A stretch of DNA of 64,000 bases, taken from contig CAVPVV010000003.1 in NCBI GenBank assembly GCA_963709325.1, forward strand, positions 4,216,001 through 4,280,000. Direction: 5' to 3'. The position numbers and the translations under genes are program-made. The notes under the pieces are model-generated. The model made no database searches and was not told the DNA's origin. It saw only the letters and a list, made by a program, of their open reading frames with translations. Shown here one piece after another: positions 34,311 through 45,154 of this stretch. Each line of letters opens with the position of its first letter. The stretch's first letter is position 1. This DNA is from VFZN01 sp963709325 (GTDB taxonomy: Bacteria; Acidobacteriota; Vicinamibacteria; Vicinamibacterales; UBA2999).

Positions 34311-35329
34311 GAGGCGGCGGAGAGGTAGCGCTGCGGGTCCTTGACGAAGCGGCCGCGGCACCCTGGGCAGCAGAAATAGTACGTCGTGCCATCCACTTCG
34401 GCGACGTGCGTCGCGGTCGCGACGTTCACCTCCATGCGGCACACGGGGTCGATGGCAACGACCGGGGCTGGGGGCGTGGGGCTTGTGGCTTGAGCCTTGG
34501 GGGTGTGATCCGGGAATTCCGCGCGGCTAGCGAGCTGGACGATCTCGCCGAGGATCGACAGCGCCACTTCCTCTGGACTGCGGGCGCCGAGATCGAGGCC
34601 CGCTGGATTGCGCAGCCGCTCGACATTCGGGACCCGGCTCTCGGCCAGCCAGGCGCGAACCGTCGCGCCGCGCTTGTGAGAGGCCACCAGGCCGACGTAC
34701 GGCAGGCCAGCTTTCAGGATCACCTCGAGCGCCGGTTCGTCGTAATGCCCCTGCGACGCGACGATGGCCGCGCTTTCGCCGCGGTTCGCGGCAGCCTCGC
34801 CGAGAATGGCCTCGAGCCGATCGAGCGTCGCGACGCGAGCGCCGATCGACGCGGCATCGGCGTTGACGTCGCCCTGCTCCGCGCTGTCCACCACCCGCAC
34901 CACGTCGTAGCGCATCGCCCGCGCAATCCGCGCCACCGCGGCTGCAACCGGCGTGGCTCCGGCAACCACGATCGTGCGCGGCCTGACGATTGGTTCAACG
35001 TACACGTCCACCGCGCCCTCCGACGCGCAGGTCATCGGTACGACCACGCGCTCCGAGGTCGGCTCCGCCGCCTCGTTCACCTCCGGACGAATCGACACCA
35101 GCCGCGCCGCGCGTGTTCGCAGCACTTCGAGTGCCTGCTTCCGGATGATCTCCCGGGAGCAGGCGCCGCCGACGAACCCGTCCATACGTCCGTCGGCGAA
35201 GATGATGGCGCGATCGCCGAGATGAGCGGACACCGGCGGCCGCCGGGCCACCACCGTGGCGACCGCGAACGGCTGACCGTCGCGCTTCAGCGCGGCGACG
35301 CGGTCGAAGAAGTCGTCCACTACCAGCAT
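34307..35329 (-). CDS. XdhC/CoxF-like maturation factor fused to a YHS domain
   Basis: 340 residues. Residues 1-115 form the XdhC_CoxI N-terminal domain (FADGRMDGFVGGACSRE, then VPMTCASEGAVDVYVEP). Residues 118-265 are the Rossmann-like C-terminal domain (RTIVVAGATPVAAAVARIA, IVASQGHYDEPALEVIL, GLDLGARSPEEVALSILGEI). A Pro/Thr/Ala linker (271-291) joins residues 293-336, a YHS domain: IDPVCRMEV with Cys297, and YYFCCPGCRGRF with Cys320, 321, 324. XdhC proteins bind sulfurated molybdenum cofactor and deliver it to hydroxylases; YHS domains bind transition metals, often copper. A copper-binding module on a maturation factor inside a Cu-dependent CO dehydrogenase operon is a meaningful combination (inference). 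Confidence 0.9.
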   Translation of the reverse strand: MLVVDDFFDRVAALKRDGQPFAVATVVARRPPVSAHLGDRAIIFADGRMDGFVGGACSREIIRKQALEVLRTRAARLVSIRPEVNEAAEPTSERVVVPMTCASEGAVDVYVEPIVRPRTIVVAGATPVAAAVARIARAMRYDVVRVVDSAEQGDVNADAASIGARVATLDRLEAILGEAAANRGESAAIVASQGHYDEPALEVILKAGLPYVGLVASHKRGATVRAWLAESRVPNVERLRNPAGLDLGARSPEEVALSILGEIVQLASRAEFPDHTPKAQATSPTPPAPVVAIDPVCRMEVNVATATHVAEVDGTTYYFCCPGCRGRFVKDPQRYLSAAS

Positions 35330-35346
35330 TGTCTATCAGGTCGGCG

Positions 35347-35799
35347 TCATTTCCCGGCGGACAGCCGCTCCCGCACGTTGGCGAACGTTTGCGAAATCAG
35401 TTTCTGTGCCTGCGCGTCCAGCACGCGGCCGCCGACGGCTGCGACCGGACCGCGGGCCACGGCCTGGCCGCTCCAGCTAAGCTTGGTCTGCCCGCCGCCC
35501 GCGTCGGAGACGTCGGCGCCGGCGCTGAGGTCTACCGCGCTGCCGAAGCCGCCGCCGCTGATCTTCATGTCCATCCGATCACCGGAGGCGCCTGGCACCA
35601 GCTCGAACCTGAACTTGAAGTTACCGCGCACCGGTCCGACGCCGACCTTTGCGACGGCGTCGAAGTGGGTCGGGTCGTGGACCGTGACGTCCACGACCTC
35701 GGGGATGCAGCGTCCGACCCACTCCGGGTCGGTGATCGCCTTCCACACCGTGGCCTGGTCGGCCGCGATGATCTCTTCGCCGGTGTACTGCAGGTTCAC
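35347..35799 (-). CDS. coxG: CoxG family SRPBCC protein
   Basis: 150 residues from GTG 35799, four bases downstream of the coxL stop. SRPBCC/CoxG pattern: NLQYTGEEIIAADQATVWKA, then PEWVGRCIPEVVDV, FKFRFELVP, TKLSWSGQAVARGPVAAVGG and a C-terminal helix (QAQKLISQTFANVRERL). In O. carboxidovorans CoxG takes part in attaching CO dehydrogenase to the inner face of the membrane and in coupling to quinones. This shorter version lacks the C-terminal membrane tail present in some homologues. Confidence 0.92.
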   Translation of the reverse strand: MNLQYTGEEIIAADQATVWKAITDPEWVGRCIPEVVDVTVHDPTHFDAVAKVGVGPVRGNFKFRFELVPGASGDRMDMKISGGGFGSAVDLSAGADVSDAGGGQTKLSWSGQAVARGPVAAVGGRVLDAQAQKLISQTFANVRERLSAGK

Positions 35800-35803
35800 G
35801 GGC

Positions 35804-38153
<2,350 letters not shown>

Positions 38154-38172
38154 GATGCGTCTCCCTTCGGGC

Positions 38173-38655
38173 CTACTTCTGGGCCGGCGCCGCCTGCAGC
38201 GTCTCCGCTGCCTGGCGCACCGCCTTGACGATGTTGTTGTAGCCGGTGCAGCGGCACAGGTTGCCGGCGAGCTCCTCGCGGACCTCCGCTTCGCTCGGGT
38301 TCGGCTTGTGCTTCAGCAGCGCGTAGGAGGTCATCAGCATCCCCGGCGTGCAGTAGCCGCACTGCAGTCCGTGGTTGTCCCAGAACGCCTGCTGCAGCGG
38401 GTGCAGGGCGCCGCCCTGGGCCAGTCCCTCGACCGTGGTCACCTCGTGGCCGTCGGCCTGCGCCGCGAACATCGAGCACGACTTCACCGCGGTGTCGCCG
38501 TCGAGCACCACCACGCAGCAGCCGCAGCTCGACGTGTCGCAGCCGACGTGGGTGCCGGTCAGGCCGCAGTGCTCGCGCAGGAAGTAGGCCAGGAGCGTGC
38601 GCGGTTCGACGTCTTTTTCGTGCGCGACGCCGTTGACCCTGATGCTGACCCTCAT
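38173..38655 (-). CDS. coxS: CO dehydrogenase small subunit, [2Fe-2S]
   Basis: 160 residues from ATG 38655, overlapping the coxM stop (ATGA). The N-terminal plant-type ferredoxin domain has Cys39, 44, 47 and 60 (THVGCDTSSCGCCVVVLDG). The helical all-alpha domain carries the second cluster with Cys99 and 102 (LQCGYCTPGMLM) and Cys134 and 136 (GNLCRCTGYNNI). It transfers electrons from the Mo site in CoxL to FAD in CoxM. Fully intact and of normal length (about 160-166 in CO dehydrogenases). Confidence 0.95.
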   Translation of the reverse strand: MRVSIRVNGVAHEKDVEPRTLLAYFLREHCGLTGTHVGCDTSSCGCCVVVLDGDTAVKSCSMFAAQADGHEVTTVEGLAQGGALHPLQQAFWDNHGLQCGYCTPGMLMTSYALLKHKPNPSEAEVREELAGNLCRCTGYNNIVKAVRQAAETLQAAPAQK

Positions 38656-39531
38656 GACTGCACCCCCAGACGCGCCAACGCCTGGCGCAGGCCGCGGCTG
38701 ACGAGCACGCCGGCGAGGTTCTTCTTGTATGCGACGCTGCCTCGGAGATCCGCCTGCGGCGCGCTCTTTTTCGACGCGGCATCGGCGGCGCCGCGGATCA
38801 CGTCGGCGGTCGGTTTCTGACCCTTGAGCAGCGCTTCCGCTTCGCTGACTCGAACCGCACACGGTCCCGCGGCCGACAGCGCGATTCCCGCGTCGCGGAT
38901 CGTGCCGTCCTCGGCGAGCGTGAGTTGCACGGCGGCGGCCGCGGTCGCGAAATCGCCGACCTTCCGTTCCACCTTCTGGTACGAGCCTGCGGTCCGATCG
39001 CCGGGGACGGGGAAGCGGACGGCCGTCGCCATTTCACCCTCTGCGACCGCGGTCGTGAAGCTGTCCACGAGGAACTCGTCGACGGGCACAGTCCGACTAC
39101 CAGCCTTGCCGCGCACCACGACCTCGGCGCGGGCCGCGAGCGCCACCGCAGTCCAGTCGCCGGCCGGATCGTTGTGGCACAGGCTGCCGACGATGGTCCC
39201 CATCTGCCGCACGACCGGATCGGCCACCACTCGCGACGCGTCGTGGAGAAGGCTCCACTTGCGCTCCTCGATCCACGGCGCCCGTTCGATCGCACAGTCA
39301 CGCGCCACTGCGCCGAGGGTGAGCACTGCCGTTGTCGATGGCGATGTTCGAGAGTTCCTTGATGCCATTGATGTCGATGAGCACCGCCGGGCGGGCCAGC
39401 CGGAAGCGCATCGCCGGGATCAGGCTCTGGCCGCCGGCCAGCACGCGCGCGTCCGCACCCAGACGCTGCAACTGCGTGAACGCATCGTCGGCCGAGCCGG
39501 CGCGGATGTACTCGAAGGCTGCAGGGATCAC
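38652..39531 (-). pseudogene. coxM: CO dehydrogenase medium (FAD) subunit, one frameshift
   Basis: About 292 residues if one base is removed near 39330-39335. The GTG at 39531 is preceded by a perfect AAGGAGG. The first frame gives IPAAFEYIRAGSADDAF, ARVLAGGQSLIPAMRFRLA (FAD-binding AGGQS loop) and LIDINGIKELSNIAIDNG. The second frame continues LTLGAVARDCAIE, QMGTIVGSLCHNDPAGDW (second FAD-binding TIGG-like loop, here TIVGS) and the C-terminal CO_deh_flav_C domain. The first frame stops at a TGA a few codons past the shift. First gene of the leftward cox unit. Confidence 0.88.
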
Positions 39532-39623
39532 GGGGCCTACCTCCTTGTGCGGTTGGACTCGGGAGGCGCTCGCCGCTGATTGCGCGGGGGGGCACGCTCT
39601 CGGGAGTGTCCATGTTACTCCGC

Positions 39624-39689
39624 AAGGCAAAAGGCAGAAGGCAAAAGGCACAAGCCAGAAGGCCGAAGGCAGAAGGCAGAAGGCAGAAG
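39624..39689. repeat. AAGGCAN heptamer array (nine units)
   Basis: Nine consecutive heptamers in exact register at 39624-39686 (AAGGCAA, AAGGCAG, AAGGCAA, AAGGCAC, AAGCCAG, AAGGCCG, then AAGGCAG three times) plus AAG. They occupy the divergent gap between coxM and mocA, 17 bp before the mocA start, so they sit where the two promoters should be. Confidence 0.88.
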
Positions 39690-39705
39690 CGGTTAGACTC
39701 CGGCG

Positions 39706-40296
39706 ATGGTCAGTGCGGTCCTTCTCGCGGCGGGAGCCTCGACGCGCATGGGGGTGCCCAAGCTGCTGCTGCCGCTCGGGGGCGAGCCGATCGTCCGGCG
39801 AACCGCTCGCAGCCTGTCCGAGAGCGGATACGACGAAGTGCTGGTGGTCTCCGGCGGTGAGCAGGCCCGGATTATCGAGGCGTTGGAGGGCCTTCCGGTC
39901 CGGCACGCCCACAATCCCGACTTCTCGACCGGCATGGGCAGCTCGTTCCGAACTGCCGTCGAGCACCTCCCTGCGGACAGCGAGAGCGCGATGTTCGCGC
40001 TGGCCGATCAGCCGTTCGTCACATCGGCCGAGTATCGCGCGCTCCTGGACATCTGGCGGCTCCAGAAGCCGCTCATCGTCGGCTCGAGGTTCGGCGAGGT
40101 GACCGCCCCGCCGCACCTGTTTGCGCGACCGCTATACGGAGAGCTTGCCCTCCTGCAGCACGGCGCGCGCGATCTGCTGAAGCGGCATACCGGCTCGATG
40201 GTCGTGCTGCACTTTCCCGCCGAGCGGCTGCTCGACATCGACACGCCCGAGGACTACGAACGCGCCAAAGTGCGCGTGGCCGCCGAAGCGCGGTGA
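39706..40296 (+). CDS. mocA: MobA/MocA-like molybdenum cofactor nucleotidyltransferase
   Basis: 196 residues. NTP-transferase fold: VLLAAGASTRMGVPKLLLPL (the signature loop binding the nucleotide), VSGGEQARI, NPDFSTGMGSSFRTAV (MocA-type) and ALADQPFVTSAEY with the metal-binding Asp. MocA attaches cytidine to molybdopterin, giving the MCD cofactor used by xanthine oxidase-family enzymes such as CO dehydrogenase, which fits the position beside coxMSL. Divergent from coxM. Its last 43 bases overlap, tail to tail, the end of the second XdhC gene. Confidence 0.92.
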   Translation: MVSAVLLAAGASTRMGVPKLLLPLGGEPIVRRTARSLSESGYDEVLVVSGGEQARIIEALEGLPVRHAHNPDFSTGMGSSFRTAVEHLPADSESAMFALADQPFVTSAEYRALLDIWRLQKPLIVGSRFGEVTAPPHLFARPLYGELALLQHGARDLLKRHTGSMVVLHFPAERLLDIDTPEDYERAKVRVAAEAR

Positions 40297-41369
40297 AGGC
40301 TGCCGGTTTCACCGGCCAGGAAGCCGCCGCTGAAACCGCTGCGGATGGCGAGGATCTCACCGAGGATCGAGAGCGCCACTTCCTCCGGCGCTTCGGCGCC
40401 GAGCGCGAGCCCGATCGGGCTATGAACCCGCTCGGAGATCCCCGGCGACGGCACACACCCTTCGTCCGCGAGTGCGGCGAGCAGCTTGTCGTAACGCGCG
40501 CGGGGGCCGAGGACGCCGATGTAGGCCGGTTCCCGCTCTAACGCGAACCTCAGCGCCATCCGATCCCGTTCCATGTGATGGCTCATCACGACGACGAAGG
40601 CGCCACGCGGCAGCGTGAGTGCCGAGCCGAGGTCGTCGAAGGGCGTCAGCACGAGGCGAGCGCCGGTGAATAACCCGGCGTGGAGGTATGCCGCTCTGGC
40701 GTCGACGACCGTGACCTCGAACCCGAGCGTCCAGGCCTGCCGCACGAGCGGAACGGCGTCCTGGCCCGCGCCGAGCACGACCAACTCGGGTGGCGACTGA
40801 TTGACTTCGAAGAAGAGCTCGATACCGGCGCACCTGTCCGTGCCTGACGCCGTATACGTGCTTCTCAGCCGCGCACGAGCGGCGGCGTCGGCCGCCGCAT
40901 CGAGCGCCGGATCGCCGAGTACGCCGATCGATGAGGCGGCGGGAAAGACGATGCGCCGGTTGCCGGAACCTGACAGGCGCGTCACGAGCACTGCGGGCTC
41001 CGCGTTTTCGAGCACCGCTAACCACGAGGCGGTGACCACGTCCTCACCAATCGGCTCGATGCGGATGTCGACCGCGCCGCTGCAGCCGATATTGAGGCTC
41101 CAGATCGAATCGTCGGCGAGATCGTAACTGACGGTGACAGGTTCGCCGCTGGCGATGACTCGGGCCGCCACCTCGGCGACCGCCGGCTCCAGGCAACCGC
41201 CCGACAGCGAGCACACGTAGGTGCCGTCGGGACGTACCAGCATCCGCGCGCCTTCGCGACGGTAGGCGCTTCCATGGACGCGAATGACCGTCGCCGAAGC
41301 CGCGCGCTGACCAGCGGCGCGGACCTCGGCGAGCGCGCTCAGATAGCGTTCGGCCTCGCGGCGGTTCAT
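40254..41369 (-). CDS. XdhC/CoxI family molybdenum hydroxylase maturation factor
   Basis: 371 residues from ATG 41369 (MNRREAERYL); an ATG at 41393 is also in frame. XdhC N-terminal domain: ASATVIRVHGSAYRREGARML, SLSGGCLEPAVAEVAARV and DDSIWSLNIGCSGAVDIRIEP. The C-terminal Rossmann domain begins ELVVLGAGQDAVPLVRQA and contains VVVMSHHMERDRMALRFAL, YIGVLGPRARYDKLL and SPIGLALGAEAPEEVALSI. It binds and protects sulfurated Mo cofactor for insertion. It is distinct from the XdhC-YHS protein, so the locus has two maturation factors, as in coxF/coxI. The last 14 codons are antisense to mocA. Confidence 0.92.
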   Translation of the reverse strand: MNRREAERYLSALAEVRAAGQRAASATVIRVHGSAYRREGARMLVRPDGTYVCSLSGGCLEPAVAEVAARVIASGEPVTVSYDLADDSIWSLNIGCSGAVDIRIEPIGEDVVTASWLAVLENAEPAVLVTRLSGSGNRRIVFPAASSIGVLGDPALDAAADAAARARLRSTYTASGTDRCAGIELFFEVNQSPPELVVLGAGQDAVPLVRQAWTLGFEVTVVDARAAYLHAGLFTGARLVLTPFDDLGSALTLPRGAFVVVMSHHMERDRMALRFALEREPAYIGVLGPRARYDKLLAALADEGCVPSPGISERVHSPIGLALGAEAPEEVALSILGEILAIRSGFSGGFLAGETGSLHRASAATRTLARS

Positions 41370-41414
41370 CCTCTCCCGCTCCAGCAGCCGCACCGGGCCG
41401 GCGCGGCATTCGCC

Positions 41415-42425
41415 TTAGACGGCGCGAGCCACCAGCACGGTCTCCGGCGTTGGCAGCGCGTGAGCGGTAACGTCGGAGAACCCCGACTTCTCGAGCTGAT
41501 CGCGCAGTTCGTCGAAGGTGTAGGCGTCTCCTGCCGGCGTGCCGCCCAGCATCGTGAGACTGAACCGGGCGGCGACAGGCGGCGTCACCCGATCCGCGTT
41601 GGGGACCATCTCCAGGATGACCACCCGTCCACCGGTCTTGAGTGCGCGGCGAATCTTGGTGAGAAACGAGATGCACGTGGTGTGGTCGAAGTGATGCAGG
41701 AAGTTCGTGATGAGGGCCACGTCGTAGTCCTTGCCGAAATCGACTTCGAACGCGTCGCCGGGCTTGAGCTGGATGCGGTCCTCGACGCCCTGCGCGGCCG
41801 CGTTCTCCCGCGCGACCGTCAGCACGGGGGCCCAGTCCACCGCCGTCACTTCGACCTTGGGGTTCCGCTGCGCGAGCGTGATGCCGAAGATGCCGTGACT
41901 GGCCGCGATGTCCAGGACACGAGTCGGCCCGGCCGCCTCGATGCCCAGCGCGTCGGCGATGCCGTGCGCCGCGGGCACCATCATCGGCACCATCGAGCGG
42001 GCGAACTCGATCCAGATGGGATTCTCCGTTGCGACCGTGTTCCCCGCCGGGGCGACGCCGCCGCGCTGCACCGCGCCGGTGAGATCGTCGAAGTTGTTCT
42101 TGACGGCAGGCAGGAGCAGGAACCGGGCCATCTGTCCCATGTACATCGGTGAGCGCTTGCTCAGGAACGCGGCGGAGTCGGGCCGCAGCCGATACGTCCG
42201 ATCTGACTTTTCGAGCAGATCGATGGTGGTGAGGTAGTCGCAGAGGATGCGGATGCCCCTTTCCGAGGCGCCGCACCGGCCCGCGGCAGCGGCGGCGGTG
42301 TTGGCGCCTTCATCGATTGCAGAGAACAGGTCGAGATCGAGTGCCGCCTTGAGGGCAGCGGAGCGCTGATAGGCGAAGAGGGTGTCGAAAACGGCCTCGG
42401 GTGAGGGGGGCTGAGTTGTGCTCAT
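41415..42425 (-). CDS. SAM-dependent O-methyltransferase-like protein
   Basis: 336 residues from ATG 42425 (MSTTQPP); an ATG at 42440 is possible. An N-terminal winged-helix dimerisation domain (about 8-100: FAYQRSAALKAALDLDLFSA, GASERGIRILCDYLTTIDLL) precedes a class I methyltransferase fold (RVLDIAASHGIFGITLAQRN as motif I, KPGDAFEVDFG, LITNFLHHFD, GGRVVILEMVPN). This architecture is that of plant-type and bacterial small-molecule O-methyltransferases (Methyltransf_2-like). Substrate unknown. It lies 45 bp upstream of the XdhC gene on the same strand, but a link to molybdenum enzymes is not established. Confidence 0.85.
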   Translation of the reverse strand: MSTTQPPSPEAVFDTLFAYQRSAALKAALDLDLFSAIDEGANTAAAAAGRCGASERGIRILCDYLTTIDLLEKSDRTYRLRPDSAAFLSKRSPMYMGQMARFLLLPAVKNNFDDLTGAVQRGGVAPAGNTVATENPIWIEFARSMVPMMVPAAHGIADALGIEAAGPTRVLDIAASHGIFGITLAQRNPKVEVTAVDWAPVLTVARENAAAQGVEDRIQLKPGDAFEVDFGKDYDVALITNFLHHFDHTTCISFLTKIRRALKTGGRVVILEMVPNADRVTPPVAARFSLTMLGGTPAGDAYTFDELRDQLEKSGFSDVTAHALPTPETVLVARAV

Positions 42426-42554
42426 CCCAGGAAAGTACATCCTCGCGAGCACCAGCGCAACGAAATCGAGCGACCGCCCCAGAGCGAGTCTCCGCCCGGG
42501 CAATCTGCTATAGTCCGCCCGCGGTCACGTAACCCTGTCACGACGGAGGCGATC

Positions 42555-43503
42555 ATGTCCTTCGCTCGGCGTCGGTTCGCTCGGTCCACCCTCGCGCTTG
42601 CCGTCTTTGCCGCCACACAAACGATCGCCGCGCAGCCGTCGAACCCCGATCCTTTCTGGCGCACCTTTTCGAGTGCTACGACGACGAGCGAGTCGGTACG
42701 GTGGCATCACGTCACGGGAGGATCCGGTGAACGGGGGTGACTCCTGCAGCTGGGCCAGTAGCGAACGGAGGTGACGCGCAATCGTCCATTGGTCTACCGA
42801 TCGGCGTCGCCTGACTCGCCGAGGCCAGGGAGGTCGACAGCGATGACGCGAGAACCGCTGGACGAGTTGCGGCATCACGTCATGCCACTCGAACCAGGTC
42901 TGCGGCCAGCCGTGCAGGAGCACGATCGTGTCACCCCTCGTGGGCCACGACATGGGCGGCATCGTCGCCTATGCCTTCGCGCGGCAGTTTCCCGGCGATC
43001 TCCGGACCCTGTCCATCGTCGATACGCCGATTCCGGGGCTGAGCGGCTGGCAAGAGCTGCGCACGCAGACGCCACGCTGGCACTGGTTGTTCCACAGCCT
43101 CCCGGATTTGCCGGAGGCGCTGGTCTCTGGGAAGGAACGCGTCTATCTCGAATGGTTCCTCCGCAACCTGGCCTACAACAAGGCGGCGTTCCCGGACGAG
43201 AGGATCGATGAATACGTGCGGGCCTATGCCAGGCCCTCTTCCTTGCACGCCGGGTTCGAGTACTACCGGGCTTTCGACCAGGATGAGAAAGACAACCAGG
43301 ACTATGCGCGCGCGAAGCTGCCCATGCCGGTGCTGGCAGTTGGCGGCGAGCAATCGCGATTGAACAAGTACGTCATCGATCAGCTGAGGCCTGGCACTGA
43401 GCACCTCACTGGCGACCTCGCGCCCGGCAGCGGCCACTGGATTCCGGAAGAGAATCCGCAGTGGCTTGCCGGCCGCTTGCTGACGTTCATGAGCGCGCGA
43501 TGA
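42555..43503 (+). pseudogene. Epoxide-hydrolase-type alpha/beta hydrolase with inverted middle
   Basis: A -10-like TATAGT (42509-42514) and GGAGG precede ATG 42555. The plus strand encodes a signal peptide (FARSTLALAVFAATQTIAAQ) and the start of the domain (VRWHHVTGGSG), then stops. The C-terminal two thirds are also on the plus strand from 42940: LVGHDMGGIVAYAFARQFPG (nucleophile Asp), cap-domain helices and GSGHWIPEENP with the catalytic His. The missing middle is on the minus strand of 42726-42935: DTIVLLHGWPQTWFEWHDVM, then VIAVDLPGLGESGD in a second frame, then HLRSLLAQLQESPPFT. Inverting that block restores GSG-DTIVLLHGWP and SPPFT-LVGHD. Non-functional as it stands. Confidence 0.85.
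42726..42935. other. 210-bp internal inversion bounded by GGTGA/TCACC
   Basis: The left boundary is GGTGA (42726-42730) and the right boundary TCACC (42931-42935). A further inverted pair GGGGTGAC (about 42733) and GTCACCCC (about 42930) lies close by. The block reads as the missing oxyanion-loop/strand region of the surrounding hydrolase gene, but on the opposite strand. One extra C remains at the right junction after virtual re-inversion. Confidence 0.82.
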
Positions 43504-43504
43504 C

Positions 43505-45154
43505 TCAGCGCCCTAGACACCCCGGCACCTGCACTGCGCCGATCCGCGTGGAATACGACGTCGCGCCCGCCTTCAGGTAGTCGCCGGCGTACCACACCGT
43601 GCAGTCGTCGGTCGGATCCATCGCCGTCTGCGTGTAGTCCTCCCACCGCAACGTCGTCGTCTGCGCAGCTTCGCCGTTGGCAAGGATGCTCTCGCGGAAC
43701 GTCAGGAGGCCCTTCGGGTCGGTGGCCAGCCGGGCGGCAATCCGCTGGCCCGCGAAGTTCGCGGCGTCGCCGAACGAGTAGCCGATGACGATGTTCCCGG
43801 CCCGGTCGATGGCAGGACTGGCCATCCACCGGTACGACGTCCCGGGGGCGAACGTTCCCTGCTGGTAAAGCGCGGGTTGGCGGTGCCCATCGAGACGGAA
43901 CTCGTACCAACGCACGCCGCCGCCACCGGCCGCGGTATCCACCGAGTGGACCGCGACCAGCGATTCGCGTCCGCCGACGTTGCGATAGACGAGCCGGGCC
44001 ATCATCTTGTCGCCCTGCGCGTCGAGGCGGCGCTCCGCACCGGGCTGCGGGACGCAGCTGGTGAGCTGTCCGCCACACAGATACCGGTATGGCGCGACCT
44101 CGATCTTGCGCGGCCCGCCGATCGAGGTTTGCGATGGCTGCCGCCAGTCCACATGCACCTGCCACGCATAGATACCGTCGTCATCCAGGTCGTAGTGGAG
44201 CTGCGCGCCTCCCGTGGCCATGACGATGTTCGGCGCGCCGGGTGGAGGCAGGGTCTGGCCGTCGATATCGGACGTGTTGAGAAAGTTCACGCCGCCGATC
44301 ACCAGGCACTGCTCGGCAGCCGGCTGGCCGGCGAGCATCTTCGCGCGCTCGGCGATGCAGACGTGCTTCTCGATCACCTCGTCGCCGGTGCTGGTGGGGA
44401 GGTAATACCCATCGGACCAGACGCCGGGTCGTGGGTAATCGGGAAACAGCGGCCGATCGAACACGTAACGGTAGTAATCGCCGAGCGGGTCGTCGGTGGC
44501 GCTGATCGCGTAGCACATTGCGTAGGAGCCATCGGTGGGTGGCGGCGCGCCTGGCGCAGTTGCCGGTGGCGGCGGTGGTGACGCAGGTTTGGCAGCTGCC
44601 CCAGGATCGGACGCCTGCCCGGCACGCGCCGCGTCGCCAGGCCGTGCGACAGGCGCGAGTGCCTGCCCCGGCCTGGATGGGGGCACCGCACGACGGAAGA
44701 TCGGCATCACCACGAGCCACCGTCGCGCGAGCTGGTCGTAGCGAACGACAGCGTCGCCGTTCGGACGGCTGCCACAGACGTCGCCATGTCCGGCGAAGAA
44801 AGCGTTCGTCGGAACCGGCCCGTAGAGCAGCCGGCCGCTGGTGTCGAAGCGCGCGCCCTTCTTCGTGAAGATCGCCACCTGCGAGTTCACCGCCTGGACG
44901 ATGTGATCGGGTCCGACGGCGAGGCTGTTGTCGGAGGGATTGCGCGGCGGCGTGTCGCCGGCGTGGAGATTGGCGCCGAGCCCGTCGAACGCCGATAGGA
45001 CGGGCAAGGGATCGCGATGCCCGTGCCGGGTTTGTTCGACTGCGGCGCTCGACGCCAAGGCCGCGTGACGCACGTCTTGCGCCAGCGGAAAAGTGCTCGA
45101 TGCAGCGGCCGCGATTACAGCGAGGATCCAGTTTCTCAAACCACTCATCGTCAC
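43505..45154 (-). CDS. Hypothetical large exported protein
   Basis: 549 residues with an N-terminal signal sequence (NWILAVIAAAASSTFPLAQ). The mature part opens with VLSAFDGLGANLHAGDTPPRNPSDNSLAVGP, in two strands, then VNSQVAIFTKKGARF. A Pro/Ala-rich insert follows (about 160-215, including PASPPPPPATAPGAPPP). The C-terminal half has repeated strands (MASPAIDRAGNIVIGYSFG, TLRWEDYTQTAMDPTDDCTVWY) that suggest a beta-propeller-like secreted protein. Similar long exported proteins with the NPSDNSLAVGP opening occur in soil bacteria, but I cannot assign a function. Third gene of a three-gene unit; it starts within four bases of the end of the lipocalin-like gene. Confidence 0.75.
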   Translation of the reverse strand: MTMSGLRNWILAVIAAAASSTFPLAQDVRHAALASSAAVEQTRHGHRDPLPVLSAFDGLGANLHAGDTPPRNPSDNSLAVGPDHIVQAVNSQVAIFTKKGARFDTSGRLLYGPVPTNAFFAGHGDVCGSRPNGDAVVRYDQLARRWLVVMPIFRRAVPPSRPGQALAPVARPGDAARAGQASDPGAAAKPASPPPPPATAPGAPPPTDGSYAMCYAISATDDPLGDYYRYVFDRPLFPDYPRPGVWSDGYYLPTSTGDEVIEKHVCIAERAKMLAGQPAAEQCLVIGGVNFLNTSDIDGQTLPPPGAPNIVMATGGAQLHYDLDDDGIYAWQVHVDWRQPSQTSIGGPRKIEVAPYRYLCGGQLTSCVPQPGAERRLDAQGDKMMARLVYRNVGGRESLVAVHSVDTAAGGGGVRWYEFRLDGHRQPALYQQGTFAPGTSYRWMASPAIDRAGNIVIGYSFGDAANFAGQRIAARLATDPKGLLTFRESILANGEAAQTTTLRWEDYTQTAMDPTDDCTVWYAGDYLKAGATSYSTRIGAVQVPGCLGR

